Part shown: positions 48,190 through 58,322 of the stretch, piece after piece
How the letters are laid out: each line of letters begins with the position of its first letter
Numbering within the stretch: position 1 is the stretch's first letter
Source of the DNA: Leptospira limi
GTDB taxonomy: Bacteria; Spirochaetota; Leptospiria; Leptospirales; Leptospiraceae
Direction: 5' to 3'
Assembly (NCBI RefSeq): GCF_026151395.1
Contig: NZ_JAMQPV010000001.1
Location: 2,358,501 to 2,422,500, forward strand
DNA: 64,000 nt
Notes under the pieces: generated by a model
Databases searched by the model: none
Seen by the model: only the letters and a program-made list of their open reading frames with translations
Told to the model about the DNA's origin: nothing
Position numbers and translations under genes: made by a program

Positions 48190-51147
48190 TTAATCTGTTA
48201 AATCTGTCGAAGTTCCATCTAATGGACGTTTTCTGAATCGATACAATCTTACCCTGGTTGCTTGGGCAGATGATGAATCCCCAAAACTGAAATTTGTTAA
48301 ATTTACAGATAGATATACGGATTGATCGTAGAAAGTTAATTGGTTATTGAGAGCAAGTCCTCCCGGTAAAGCACGAAGGTTCATACTATATCCCAATCGA
48401 TACTCCCAATTATGCAGGTCCATTTTAAAAGTCATCATAAACCTGTTGATATTAAAAACAGTTTTTTGTCTTTCCGTCTGTCCTTTAGCCCCTGTTCCCG
48501 AAGCCAAATCTTCCCAGATCGTCGTTTGGTCATAATTGGTTCCAGTTTGAGCTGTATACAATTCAGGACTTGTATTTAATGCATAAAACTGTCCTTGTGC
48601 AAGTGCTGTTAGGCGCCAAGGCTCAGTTACTCTTGAATCTAATTCCAATTCAAGACCTGTGTAACGAGTTACTTTCATATCTGTTTTGAAAAAGAATCGG
48701 TAACTATCCAAAAAACTATCTTTGTAAACATGATACCAAGTTGAACCAATTTCCAAACTACGGAATGCTCGAATGATGGGCCAAGAAAACCCACCCATTT
48801 TGTATGAAACAGTTAGGTTATTAGATAGTGATCGATTTTGAGGAGTATGATGAACATAATCATTATTGATAAAAATACCAGAATAAAAGTTTCGCTTTCT
48901 TTCTAATAAACTTGGTCTTCTCGTCGTAAAACCATCCACAAAATCAAGAAAACCACCTATCCTAACAACTGTATAATACCATCGTTGCATATTGGTAAGT
49001 CCAGGGTTATACGAAGATGAAAATTGACGTAAGTCTCTTATGGTACGAACTGAAATATCCCAATCATTTAAGGCATAACTTTCTAATGAAAATTCTGCTT
49101 CATGTTGGCGTAAATTTCCTAAAATTGGATCTTTTGCTTCCGCTTTATCTGCATCTAATCTGCGATAAGTGGTAGATAGAAAAATTTCTGGAATCCCCAT
49201 TCGAACTGTATGAGATTGTCTTACATATTGATACGATTGTTGTTTGAGTAAAGTTGCGTATGCTTTGTTTACATCGCGGTCTGGTCCATTTAACTCACTG
49301 CCGGTTCCTGGAAATTCAACAGATTGTTTTGTTGCCCCCATATAAACGGATGGAGTAAAGGACATGTACGCTCCCATCGCAATGGGAGAACGAAATCCTG
49401 TTTCTCCTACCACATTCGTTTGGGACCTTAATACATAATCTTGGTATTGGCTTCTCGGATCCACGACACCGGTTGTAGGATTTAACTTTTGTTGCGGAGG
49501 ACCATAAATTCGATTGATGTTTGTTTGGAACAATAAATCCCAATAAACAGGACTGGCCGTCCCTGGGATTAATCCAATATTACTGGAATTCCGAATGGTG
49601 ACGGCTGGTAATGTATCTTGTGCTGCAAAGAATTGATTTGCTTGGATTTGGTAAATGAGTGTTCGACTCATGGAGATACCAACACTCAAATCCCCTCTAT
49701 TTTCCGTATAATTGAAGTTCCAGTTCAGAAGGTTTCGGATCAGTCCAAAACGTACGTCTCGATATGTATATAATGATTGTAATGAATTAGAAGGTTGGTA
49801 TCGATTTCCAAATTCATAATCAAACAATCTGTTGCTATAATTTTCATATTGTAATTGAAAGTTTCTAGTGTAATCTTTCGAGAAATCATTAAATTTTGCA
49901 TTTAATCGTAAGTCAGCTTTCCACCAAGGATCATAATTAACGCCTGTATTACGATAAGGTAGACTGGTATTCGGAAATAATTCTCCTCGATCTACGTTAT
50001 TAGTTGTCGCAACTGTTCCTATTCCACCATTCTTAAAACGATCTTCATAAACAGGAGTGATAGCTGTGTTTTTATAATTGGCATAACCTAAGTTGATATT
50101 ATAATTGAGAACGGGGGAAACTTTCCACATTTCTAACTGGGCAGCTTGACCCGTTTTTTCATACATATCAAAACGAAATTTATAACCGTTTGCTAAGAAT
50201 AAACTATTTGGATAAGAATCTGACCATTGGTATGAGTTTTGCCAAAACCAACCTTGTGTGTTATTTTTACCAAACTGCGTGGTAACACCATTACCGGATT
50301 CTGAATTGTACAAAAACGGTAACATAAAAAGAGTTGTACCACCAACTTTATAAGAAACCCATTGCGCAACTACCGTTCGATCATCATGGATGACAATGCG
50401 TTTTGCTTGGAATGATTCATGTGGAAGTTCCGCATTACATGCAGTAAAGTATCCCATTTCTAATAGGTAGCGTTTTTCATCCAATCGTTTGATCTTTTGA
50501 CCAATGAAGTGGGAAGGGAACATACTTAACTTAGAATTGTATACAACACCTTGGTTTAATTTTAGATCGTAAATCATTCGATCTCCAATCACCTTAGCAT
50601 TTCCGTCTTTGTATTCCACTCCCCCTTCTGCATAAATTTCTTGTCGATTCGCGTCTATGGAAACGGAATCAGCAATCAATTCTCCCGCTTTGATTTTAAC
50701 GCGCACCTTTCCTCTTAAAACAAGGACTCCACCTTTTGTTTTGTCGATGTTCATGAGTTGGCCTTCCGCAGCATTTTGGATTTGGATGGGTGGGCCTTTT
50801 TTCGGTTGAGACGCAAGTAACGATTCAGGAGTCAGTGGAATTTCTTCTGGTGGGACAAGTGCTTCCCGTAAACGTTCCCGTTTGGTATAAATCGTACCTG
50901 TTGGATTCAAACCTAAATTTCTTAAGTTGTCTTCGACTTCTCGGTCGGTCATCACATCAACTGATTTGCGAACAATGCCTCGCTGGATTTGTGTTGTTGT
51001 CTGTTTTCTTTCTTCTTCTTGTTGGTTTTTCGTTGGTAAAGATTGGTCAGGGAATAGCAGTTTTAAGCCATTTGTATCCTGTGCCAGAATTTCCATTCCG
51101 AGAAGAAAACAACAAAATAGTATGAGAAAATGAATGGATTTTTGCAC
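48190..51147 (-). CDS. lptD: LptD-type outer-membrane LPS assembly protein
   Basis: A 985-residue protein with a signal peptide, an N-terminal OstA/LptA-like jellyroll (about 125-230, e.g. GKVRVKIKAGELIADSVSID) and a large beta-barrel-like C-terminal part, the plan of LptD, which inserts LPS into the outer membrane. Between signal and OstA part lies a helical SAP-like segment (about 65-95). Four-cysteine disulphide architecture of E. coli LptD is not evident. It is first of six close-packed minus-strand genes. Confidence 0.78.
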   Translation of the reverse strand: MQKSIHFLILFCCFLLGMEILAQDTNGLKLLFPDQSLPTKNQQEEERKQTTTQIQRGIVRKSVDVMTDREVEDNLRNLGLNPTGTIYTKRERLREALVPPEEIPLTPESLLASQPKKGPPIQIQNAAEGQLMNIDKTKGGVLVLRGKVRVKIKAGELIADSVSIDANRQEIYAEGGVEYKDGNAKVIGDRMIYDLKLNQGVVYNSKLSMFPSHFIGQKIKRLDEKRYLLEMGYFTACNAELPHESFQAKRIVIHDDRTVVAQWVSYKVGGTTLFMLPFLYNSESGNGVTTQFGKNNTQGWFWQNSYQWSDSYPNSLFLANGYKFRFDMYEKTGQAAQLEMWKVSPVLNYNINLGYANYKNTAITPVYEDRFKNGGIGTVATTNNVDRGELFPNTSLPYRNTGVNYDPWWKADLRLNAKFNDFSKDYTRNFQLQYENYSNRLFDYEFGNRYQPSNSLQSLYTYRDVRFGLIRNLLNWNFNYTENRGDLSVGISMSRTLIYQIQANQFFAAQDTLPAVTIRNSSNIGLIPGTASPVYWDLLFQTNINRIYGPPQQKLNPTTGVVDPRSQYQDYVLRSQTNVVGETGFRSPIAMGAYMSFTPSVYMGATKQSVEFPGTGSELNGPDRDVNKAYATLLKQQSYQYVRQSHTVRMGIPEIFLSTTYRRLDADKAEAKDPILGNLRQHEAEFSLESYALNDWDISVRTIRDLRQFSSSYNPGLTNMQRWYYTVVRIGGFLDFVDGFTTRRPSLLERKRNFYSGIFINNDYVHHTPQNRSLSNNLTVSYKMGGFSWPIIRAFRSLEIGSTWYHVYKDSFLDSYRFFFKTDMKVTRYTGLELELDSRVTEPWRLTALAQGQFYALNTSPELYTAQTGTNYDQTTIWEDLASGTGAKGQTERQKTVFNINRFMMTFKMDLHNWEYRLGYSMNLRALPGGLALNNQLTFYDQSVYLSVNLTNFSFGDSSSAQATRVRLYRFRKRPLDGTSTDLTD

Positions 51148-51320
51148 AGCGGGCTTTGGAAGTATAGAACGAGAGTTTTACCCCTATCGAAAAAATCAAT
51201 GGAAAACCAGGTAGAAATTCGCACCCGAATCTTGTAAAATCTGTGAAAAAGAGGTTGCGTAAGTTTCCGAGGAGTGGACATAATCGAATGGCTCGAGACT
51301 TGGGCATAGGTGAGTTTTGA

Positions 51321-51674
51321 ATGGCTAAAACCTACTCTGGAGAACGTATTCCAGGTACCTTACGGTACAACCTCAAAATTAGAGACGGACAAGAAGAACA
51401 CATTGTCCAAGTTCCGGAACCTACGATCCAAATCCTCACAGACGGTTTTGGTCCAGAAGAAAGTGCCAATCGATTGGCCCTTGCCCTGCTCCTTGACTTT
51501 ACGAAAAACCCTCAGCTTTCCTTTGCCTTTTACAAAGACTTCAATTTTTTCTTAGCGGGTCTTTTGTCAGAAGACAATTGGTTATTACATTCCAATCGTA
51601 TTGAATTATTTTTTAAATTGTTAGAAACTCCCCGTTTGGACAAAAAACCAATTCTATCAGGGAATCCTTCTTAA
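51321..51674 (+). CDS. Hypothetical protein
   Basis: A 117-residue soluble protein opening with MAKTYSGERIPGTLRYNLKI and ending with a helical, leucine-rich part; no membrane segment or known motif is visible. Its ATG follows AGGTGAG at a normal distance. It converges with the receiver-kinase gene with ten bases between stop codons. Family not recognised. Confidence 0.65.
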   Translation: MAKTYSGERIPGTLRYNLKIRDGQEEHIVQVPEPTIQILTDGFGPEESANRLALALLLDFTKNPQLSFAFYKDFNFFLAGLLSEDNWLLHSNRIELFFKLLETPRLDKKPILSGNPS

Positions 51675-51684
51675 ACTCTTTCGT

Positions 51685-52788
51685 TCAAACAGGTTTTACA
51701 ATGGGCAAAGTAAACACCCAAGAGGAAGACTCTTCCTCTCTTGTTAAGTTTCCTTTGTGTTCTGCAATGATGCTACGAGTGACATCTAATGAATTCATTT
51801 GAGAAATTCCCATCATCAAATCTTCCGAACCATTGTCTTTGATTTGGATTTGGACAAATTCTTTTCCATCATCACCTACAACGGATAATGAAATAGAAAT
51901 TTTCCTACCAATGGAATCTTCTCTCGTATTCACGCGTAACCTTGCATCTTGGATTAAGTTGAGGAGAACCTGTTTGATTTTTTGGGGTTGGCAATACACA
52001 TGAGGTACGTCTCCCATTTCCAATTCACATTGGATTCCTTCTTTTAAAAAGTATTGGTGCAGGAAGGAACGTGTATCATTCAAAATGCTTACTAAATTAG
52101 AATACGTCCATTGGGAACTGGTTGATTGCGAATAAGAAACTAAGTTCTTCACAATCTTGGCAATTCGTTCTGACTCTTCGGTAATTTTTTCTGCTTTTTC
52201 CTTTAAGGGTGAATTGGATGTTTTTTTTGCCTCTAAAAGGATAAGGTCCGCTAAATTGAGAATGGATGTGAGAGGGTTGTTAATTTCATGTGAAATGCCG
52301 GAAGCAACAAGTGCTATCGTTTCCCATTTTTGGTTTTCTGCCAATCGACTTTCCACAACTCGGATGTGTTTTTGTACTTGTGATTTGTAAATTGCCATTT
52401 CCACAGAAATATATAAATCACGGCTATTAAATGGTTTGATCAAATAACCAAATGGTTCAGTGGTTTTGGCTCGATTGATTGTGGCTTCATCAGAATAAGC
52501 AGTGAGGTAAATGACTGGAATTTCTTTACTTCTTTTGATTTTACCTGCTATCTCTATTCCATCCATGGGACCATTCAACATAATGTCCATGAGAACTAGG
52601 TCAAAGTGTTCGGATTCAATTTGTTCAATTGCATCATTTGCTTCCGATACATATGTGGCGTTGTAACCGTATTGTTTTAAGGTTGAACAAATATTGATCG
52701 CGATGATCCTTTCGTCTTCGACAACAAGGATTTTTTTTACATCAGTTTCTTTTTGATTTTCCACAATAGATGTCATTGTTTTACACAA
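51685..52788 (-). CDS. Receiver-histidine kinase protein with degenerate ATP-binding domain
   Basis: A response-regulator receiver domain (about residues 17-135, with Asp68, Thr96 and Lys118) is fused to a HisKA dimerisation domain with His167 in GISHEINNPL, then a HATPase-like domain. The ATP-binding domain is altered: the N-box reads NLIQDA, with Asp281 in place of the usual Mg-binding Asn; the G1 box is DNGSE rather than DNGxG; and no GLGL (G2) box is visible. It therefore probably cannot use ATP itself but could receive a phosphate on the receiver and bind partners. TTG 52788 (GGAG five bases before) or ATG 52776 is the start. Divergent from the helicase gene. Confidence 0.8.
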   Translation of the reverse strand: MCKTMTSIVENQKETDVKKILVVEDERIIAINICSTLKQYGYNATYVSEANDAIEQIESEHFDLVLMDIMLNGPMDGIEIAGKIKRSKEIPVIYLTAYSDEATINRAKTTEPFGYLIKPFNSRDLYISVEMAIYKSQVQKHIRVVESRLAENQKWETIALVASGISHEINNPLTSILNLADLILLEAKKTSNSPLKEKAEKITEESERIAKIVKNLVSYSQSTSSQWTYSNLVSILNDTRSFLHQYFLKEGIQCELEMGDVPHVYCQPQKIKQVLLNLIQDARLRVNTREDSIGRKISISLSVVGDDGKEFVQIQIKDNGSEDLMMGISQMNSLDVTRSIIAEHKGNLTREEESSSWVFTLPIVKPV

Positions 52789-52856
52789 CCAGTCTCCACT
52801 ATCAAATAGAATAATTTCCGTTTGTCAACAGAATCCAGACAACAAATCTCTGTATT

Positions 52857-54851
52857 GTGAACCAGGAACTAAATGATGCCCAAAGACAAGTGGTTTTGGC
52901 TGAGAAAGGCCCAATTTTAGTGGTTGCTGGGGCGGGGACTGGAAAAACCAATACCCTCGTCCATAAATTGGCCCATTTGGTAAAAAATGGTACAAATCCT
53001 GAATCTATCCTTTTGCTTACCTTCACAAGGCGTGCTGCAAAAGAAATGTTGGGTCGTGCTTCTGGTATTTTGGACAACCGTATGATGTCTGTTCGAGGGG
53101 GAACCTTTCATTCCTTCTGCCATCATTTTCTACGTAAGTTTGCAAGTGTTATCTCCTTAGATTCAAATTTTACAATATTAGATGAAGAAGACACAATTGG
53201 ATTTGTCGGTATGGCAAGGGAACAAGTTGTTACAACTGGAACAAAAGTTCGGTTTCCCAAAAAAGAAACACTCGCTGAAATTTTTTCTGCTTGTTTCAAT
53301 TTGCAAATTTCATTAGAAAAATACCTACAAAAGGAATATCCAATGTTCCTTGGTATCACAAAAGAAATCCAAGAAATCAAAACTAAATTTGCCGATCTCA
53401 AAGCCAAACACAACTCACTCGATTTTGACGATTTACTAGAATTCACTCGCAAAATTCTTGTCTCGGATGAAAGAATTCGGCAAAAAATGTCCACTACTTA
53501 TGATTACATATTAGTTGATGAATACCAAGATACCAATAAAATACAAGCACATATCGCCTGTTTATTGGCAAGTATCCACCAAAACATTTTAGTTGTAGGC
53601 GATGATGCACAGTGTATTTACGGTTTTCGAGGAGCAAGTGTTCATAACATGTTGGATTTTCCGAAAATTTTTCCAAATACGCAAATCATCCAACTCACAA
53701 AAAACTACCGAAGTGTCCAACCTGTTCTAAACCTTGCGAATGCAGTACTAGAAAAAAGTTCAGAAAATTATAAAAAGAATTTAATTGCATCCACACAGAA
53801 ACATTCATTTCCACCTTATTTAATAACAGTGGAATCTTTTGAAGAAGAAGCGGAATGGATTGCAGAAAAACTATTAGAACTTTATGAAGAAGGGTTCCCC
53901 TTTTCACAAATGGCTGTCTTATTTCGTTCTGGATATTCCTCCCATTTATTAGAAGTGCAATTAAACGCGAAAAAAATCCCCTATCGTAAGTTTGGTGGGA
54001 AACGATTTTTGGATTTGGCACATGTAAAAGATGTAATTGCTTATTTAAAGGTTGTTGAGAATCCAAGAGACATTCTTTCATGGAATCGAATATTATTATT
54101 AGAAGAACAAATTGGTAAAAAATATTCCCAAATCCTTTATAAACGATTGGAATCGAACCAATTCCAATGGAAAAACGATGCTAATTTTTTCCTTGGTTTA
54201 CCAGAAAGTACAAAACAATCTTTTTCAAAACTTATGGAATGTTTAGACACACTTTCCCCATTCCAACAATCCACAAACCAAGTTTTAGAATCCATTTTAA
54301 CTCATTACATACCATTGTTAGAAGCTAACTATGATGATTCGGAAAAAAGAAAACAAGATTTGGATTCTCTGTTACTTTTATCAAAAAACGAAACTAAGTT
54401 ATCGGATTATCTTTCCAATTTAATTCTGGATCCTTTAGAAGGCAAAGAAATTGGAAACTCTGATGAGTTAAAAGATGAATATTTGACGTTATCTACTATC
54501 CACTCTGCAAAAGGATTAGAATGGAAAGTGGTATTTACGATGCAGGTAGTTGAGGGTAATTTACCGAACCATCGTATTCGTACAACGGATGAACTCGAAG
54601 AAGAAAGACGATTGTTTTATGTAGCAATTACCAGAGCAAAAGACCTACTTTTTCTAACAAATCCAGCATTTAATGACAAAAATCGTTTTACTTCCGTTAG
54701 CCGATTTTTGTCAGATTTGGACAAAGAATCAAAATTATATGAATCTTTAGAACCAAAAAACAAACCAAAATCTGAAAATAACGAAATCGACCAGGAAAAC
54801 AACCCACCAAGTAACTCCTTTGAAAATATCCAAAATTACTTTTTGAATTGA
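52857..54851 (+). CDS. UvrD/PcrA-type superfamily 1 DNA helicase
   Basis: A 664-residue 3'-5' helicase for DNA repair or replication restart. Walker A is VAGAGTGKT (about 23-31), with FTRRAAKEM (motif Ia), VDEYQDTN (motif II), GDDAQCIYGFRGA (III), LTKNYRS (IV), and STIHSAKGLEWKVVF plus VAITRAKD (V and VI). The C-terminal tail after motif VI is short and charged. GTG at 52857 is the start. It lies 68 bases from the divergent receiver-kinase gene. Confidence 0.9.
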   Translation: MNQELNDAQRQVVLAEKGPILVVAGAGTGKTNTLVHKLAHLVKNGTNPESILLLTFTRRAAKEMLGRASGILDNRMMSVRGGTFHSFCHHFLRKFASVISLDSNFTILDEEDTIGFVGMAREQVVTTGTKVRFPKKETLAEIFSACFNLQISLEKYLQKEYPMFLGITKEIQEIKTKFADLKAKHNSLDFDDLLEFTRKILVSDERIRQKMSTTYDYILVDEYQDTNKIQAHIACLLASIHQNILVVGDDAQCIYGFRGASVHNMLDFPKIFPNTQIIQLTKNYRSVQPVLNLANAVLEKSSENYKKNLIASTQKHSFPPYLITVESFEEEAEWIAEKLLELYEEGFPFSQMAVLFRSGYSSHLLEVQLNAKKIPYRKFGGKRFLDLAHVKDVIAYLKVVENPRDILSWNRILLLEEQIGKKYSQILYKRLESNQFQWKNDANFFLGLPESTKQSFSKLMECLDTLSPFQQSTNQVLESILTHYIPLLEANYDDSEKRKQDLDSLLLLSKNETKLSDYLSNLILDPLEGKEIGNSDELKDEYLTLSTIHSAKGLEWKVVFTMQVVEGNLPNHRIRTTDELEEERRLFYVAITRAKDLLFLTNPAFNDKNRFTSVSRFLSDLDKESKLYESLEPKNKPKSENNEIDQENNPPSNSFENIQNYFLN

Positions 54852-54895
54852 TTTTTCTTCTGCCATCCGGGATCATCTAAGGCATTGGGGGATTT

Positions 54896-55438
54896 ATGAA
54901 GAATCACTGGAAAACCATTTTTATAACTTCATTTTTATTATTATTTGTATCATGTGCATCCAATGATCCAAAAGAAACAACTGATTCCAAAAACCAGGAT
55001 ACAAAATCAAACTCACGTAATGTGAATATGGAAGACCCAGAAAAAGGTGGTAAAAAATTTGGATGCATCGAAGGAAATTGTGTCAATGGAGTTGGTAAAT
55101 ATGTTTATGATAATGGAGACATTTATACTGGTTCCTTCAAAAATGATTTAAGAGATGGTGCAGGAAATTTTCTCTATGCTGATGGTGAAAAATTCAATGG
55201 GACTTATGTGGAAGATAAAAAACAAGGCCCAGGTGAGTACAATTTCAAAAATGGTGATAAGTATGTTGGTGAATTCCAAAATGGCCAAATCAATGGAAAA
55301 GGAACTTATAGTTTCAAAGATGGAAAATCTGTTTCTGGAGATTTTTCCTCCGATGGCCAAGAAGGTATCGGAGTTTTAATCGATGATGGTAAATCTAGAA
55401 ATTGTAAAATTACAGGAAGGAAGTTACTCTGTGAGTAA
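54896..55438 (+). CDS. MORN-repeat lipoprotein
   Basis: A 180-residue lipoprotein (hydrophobic core then LFVSC, Cys20), followed by a linker rich in Asp, Lys and Asn and about four MORN-like repeats (GVGKYVYDNGDIYTGSFKN, GAGNFLYADGEKFNGTY, GPGEYNFKNGDKYVGEF, GKGTYSFKDGKSVSGDF). Such repeats form beta hairpins that often bind lipids or proteins at membranes. It ends five bases before the convergent M48 gene. No enzymatic role. Confidence 0.85.
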   Translation: MKNHWKTIFITSFLLLFVSCASNDPKETTDSKNQDTKSNSRNVNMEDPEKGGKKFGCIEGNCVNGVGKYVYDNGDIYTGSFKNDLRDGAGNFLYADGEKFNGTYVEDKKQGPGEYNFKNGDKYVGEFQNGQINGKGTYSFKDGKSVSGDFSSDGQEGIGVLIDDGKSRNCKITGRKLLCE

Positions 55439-55443
55439 CTCCT

Positions 55444-56217
55444 TCACATAACACAATTTGGTTTTTTTCCAGATTGTAGCGCTGATTCAAACAATGCCAT
55501 TGCCTTCGGCATGGCTTGGTTTAGTTGTTTCATCCTGGTTTCATCCGAGGGATGCGTTGATAAAAGTTCAGTAGGTTTCCCTCCACCTAGTGCACTCATA
55601 TTTTTCCATAGGTTTACACTTTCTCTTGGATCAAAACCTGCTTTCGCCATAATTTCTAAACCAATTAAATCTGCTTCCGATTCATGTTGTCTTGAAAAAG
55701 GTAATAGAACTCCAAATTTTGCACCCATACCCAGTGCTCCTGCCACTGTCGGTTTCCCAAGAGTTTCGAGGAGCTTCACAGAACCGGAAGCCAATTGATT
55801 TTGGGAAACTCTTTCATTTCCATGCCTTGCGATGACATGTCCTATTTCGTGTCCAATTACCGCTGCTAGTTGCTCTTTATTCTTTGCAACAGAAAACATT
55901 CCAGTAAACACTCCAATTTTTCCACCAGGTAAGGCAAATGCATTGGGCGTATTATCTTTAAACACAATCACCTCCCAAGAATCTACACCTGTAGTATCTG
56001 TCGTAACGCCTAACTCAGAATCAACGATACATTTTACATATGAATTGGTATTATTTCTTGTATCAATCGGTGTTTTTGATTTTAAATCATCAAAAGCTTG
56101 TGTTCCCATTTCGTTCATTTCGCCATCACTGACCAAAATGATCTGTTTTCTTCCTGTTGGCGATGTACTACAGTGTAATACAAAAAAAATTAAACTTAAA
56201 AATTGTAAGTGTTTCAT
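55444..56217 (-). CDS. M48-family metalloprotease, lipoprotein
   Basis: A 257-residue lipoprotein (signal sequence ending FVLHC, Cys16) with an M48 peptidase domain. The zinc motif HEIGHVIARH (about 124-133) and the third-ligand region ESEADLIGL (about 180-188) are intact. It belongs to the small secreted Oma1/BepA-like M48 group; protein quality control at the envelope is the probable role. It overlaps the preceding EAL gene by one base (TAATG). Confidence 0.87.
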   Translation of the reverse strand: MKHLQFLSLIFFVLHCSTSPTGRKQIILVSDGEMNEMGTQAFDDLKSKTPIDTRNNTNSYVKCIVDSELGVTTDTTGVDSWEVIVFKDNTPNAFALPGGKIGVFTGMFSVAKNKEQLAAVIGHEIGHVIARHGNERVSQNQLASGSVKLLETLGKPTVAGALGMGAKFGVLLPFSRQHESEADLIGLEIMAKAGFDPRESVNLWKNMSALGGGKPTELLSTHPSDETRMKQLNQAMPKAMALFESALQSGKKPNCVM

Positions 56218-58322
56218 TACTTTTCCTTTTTATAAAATGAATCTAAGAATGGAATGATTTCAGGGAATGGGATTGGTTTGGATAACCAATAACCTTGGAT
56301 TTCGTCACATTTATATGACTTCAACAACTCCAATTGTTCTAACTCTTCCACACCTTCTGCCACAACTGAATAACCTAAATCATGAGCCATATTGATGATG
56401 GAGATCAGTAAAAAACTCTCTTTGGAACCTACGTGGACATTATTTAAAAATGATTTATCAATTTTCAAAATTGATAAAGGGAGTTTTTCTAAATAAGACA
56501 AAGAAGAAAAACCAGTTCCAAAATCATCAAGTGCTACCTTGACTCCAATATCAATTAGGTTCGATAAAATTGGGACAGTTTCTGATAAATTTTTCATAGC
56601 CAAACTTTCAGTAATTTCGACTTGGAGTGATGTGTATGGAATCTTTCGTTGTTTGTGTAAATCAACAATCCAATGAAAAATATTCTGATCAAAAAACACT
56701 TGTGGGCTCAAGTTTACTGCTATTGAGATTGGATGCCCTTTTTTGGTTTGTACTTCCTCAATCACATTAGCAGTTTGTTCTAAAACAAACCGTGTAATGG
56801 GTACAATCAAACCTGAATCTTCTGCAAGTGGGATGAATTCGGCAGGCGAAACCATTCCTCTTTGCGGATGACGCCACCTAACGAGTGCTTCCCAATGCCC
56901 AATTTTGTTTGTATTTAGATCTAAAATGGGTTGGTAAAAAACAGAAATTTCATTTTGAGTGAGTGCTTTTTTTAAATCATTTTGGATTTCAAGTTGGAAG
57001 TGAATTTTTTCCTGCATTGCTTGGTTAAAAACTGCAACCGTACCCACTTTTTGCGATTTTGCATGAAACATTGCGATTTCAGCGTTTCGAAGTAATACAT
57101 CTGCTTCTTTTCCACCGAGTCCAAATGCTGATATTCCACAAGAAGCGGTTAAATAAATTTCATATCCACTGATTGGAATTGGGTCCCCAATGTATTCAAG
57201 TAAACGGTATGCGTAGTCAAATGCTTCTTCAATCGAAAGCAAATGATTGAGTAAAATCGAAAAATTATCAGCGCCTAATCTAGTGATAACTGCTTCTTTG
57301 TCAGAAAATTGTTTTAGTCTTTGAGAAAAAATAATTAAAATTTTATCACCAGCTTCATTTCCAAGGGAATGGTTGATGCGTTTGAAATTATCTATATTGA
57401 TACAAAATAAGATTGGATATCCGTCTTTTTTAAGATTATATGTAAATATCTTTTGTTCAATCCTTGCAAGATACAATGCTCGATTTGGCAATCCTGTAAG
57501 ATTATCATAAAAAGCATCATGAGTTAGTTGTTCTTCTGCTAATTTCCTATCCGTAATGTCATGATGGATTGCAATGTATTGAAATACAGAACCATCTGTC
57601 CCTATGAAAGGGACTATCGTTGTATCAACCCAAAATCCGGTTCCATCTTTTTTAGTATTGAGGATCTCACCACGCCAAACATTACCTTTATGAATGGATT
57701 CCCAAATTTTTTCCCATTCATCTTTTGTTTTATTTTGGCTTTTTAAGATTCGATGATTTTGACCAAGTAATTCGGTAACCAAATATCCGCTACATTTAGA
57801 GAATGCATCATTCACATAAGTGATGATTCCATTTGCATCAGTGATCGAAACAATATTGGCTTGGTCTAAGGCAAATTTTTGTAGCTGAATTTCTTTTAGA
57901 GATTGGAATAAAAAACTTTCAGTTGTATTTTTTTCCTTTCGATAAACCAATTCTCTTCTTTCTCTTTCTAGAACCTCAACTAACCTAAGCAATGTTTTTC
58001 GATCAACGATATCATTTACACCGGACTTCATATACTGTAAGTTTTTTTGGAAGTCTTCTGGGTCAGATAAAAGAATGACAGGAATATCGATTTTTTTTTC
58101 GTTTAAAAATTTTAGATAAAGCGAAATTTCTAAATAGAAAGGTTTTCGTGTACTACAAATGATCGCATCCCAATCTTCTTCCATCACAGTTGTTTCAAAG
58201 GAACCAAAGGATTCGACAACTTTGTAAAGTGGACTTAGTCCATTCGATTTCATTTCACGAACAATATCAAAAACGCTATTGGAATCGTTTTCTAGAATTA
58301 AAACACTGATTGGACTTCCCAT
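56217..58322 (-). CDS. PAS-GGDEF-EAL cyclic-di-GMP signalling protein
   Basis: About 700 residues in four parts: a receiver-like domain without the phosphorylatable Asp (about 1-115), a PAS domain (about 155-260), a GGDEF-like domain whose site reads GADNF (about 352-356), and an EAL domain starting EALVRWRHP (about 480). The EAL part is well kept (DDFGTGFSSLSYLEKLPLSILKID, split as DDFGTGFSSLSY and LPLSILKIDK). The protein is thus a probable c-di-GMP phosphodiesterase with an inactive cyclase domain. ATG at 58322 or GTG at 58349 starts it; neither has a clear ribosome-binding site. Confidence 0.88.
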   Translation of the reverse strand: MGSPISVLILENDSNSVFDIVREMKSNGLSPLYKVVESFGSFETTVMEEDWDAIICSTRKPFYLEISLYLKFLNEKKIDIPVILLSDPEDFQKNLQYMKSGVNDIVDRKTLLRLVEVLERERRELVYRKEKNTTESFLFQSLKEIQLQKFALDQANIVSITDANGIITYVNDAFSKCSGYLVTELLGQNHRILKSQNKTKDEWEKIWESIHKGNVWRGEILNTKKDGTGFWVDTTIVPFIGTDGSVFQYIAIHHDITDRKLAEEQLTHDAFYDNLTGLPNRALYLARIEQKIFTYNLKKDGYPILFCINIDNFKRINHSLGNEAGDKILIIFSQRLKQFSDKEAVITRLGADNFSILLNHLLSIEEAFDYAYRLLEYIGDPIPISGYEIYLTASCGISAFGLGGKEADVLLRNAEIAMFHAKSQKVGTVAVFNQAMQEKIHFQLEIQNDLKKALTQNEISVFYQPILDLNTNKIGHWEALVRWRHPQRGMVSPAEFIPLAEDSGLIVPITRFVLEQTANVIEEVQTKKGHPISIAVNLSPQVFFDQNIFHWIVDLHKQRKIPYTSLQVEITESLAMKNLSETVPILSNLIDIGVKVALDDFGTGFSSLSYLEKLPLSILKIDKSFLNNVHVGSKESFLLISIINMAHDLGYSVVAEGVEELEQLELLKSYKCDEIQGYWLSKPIPFPEIIPFLDSFYKKEK

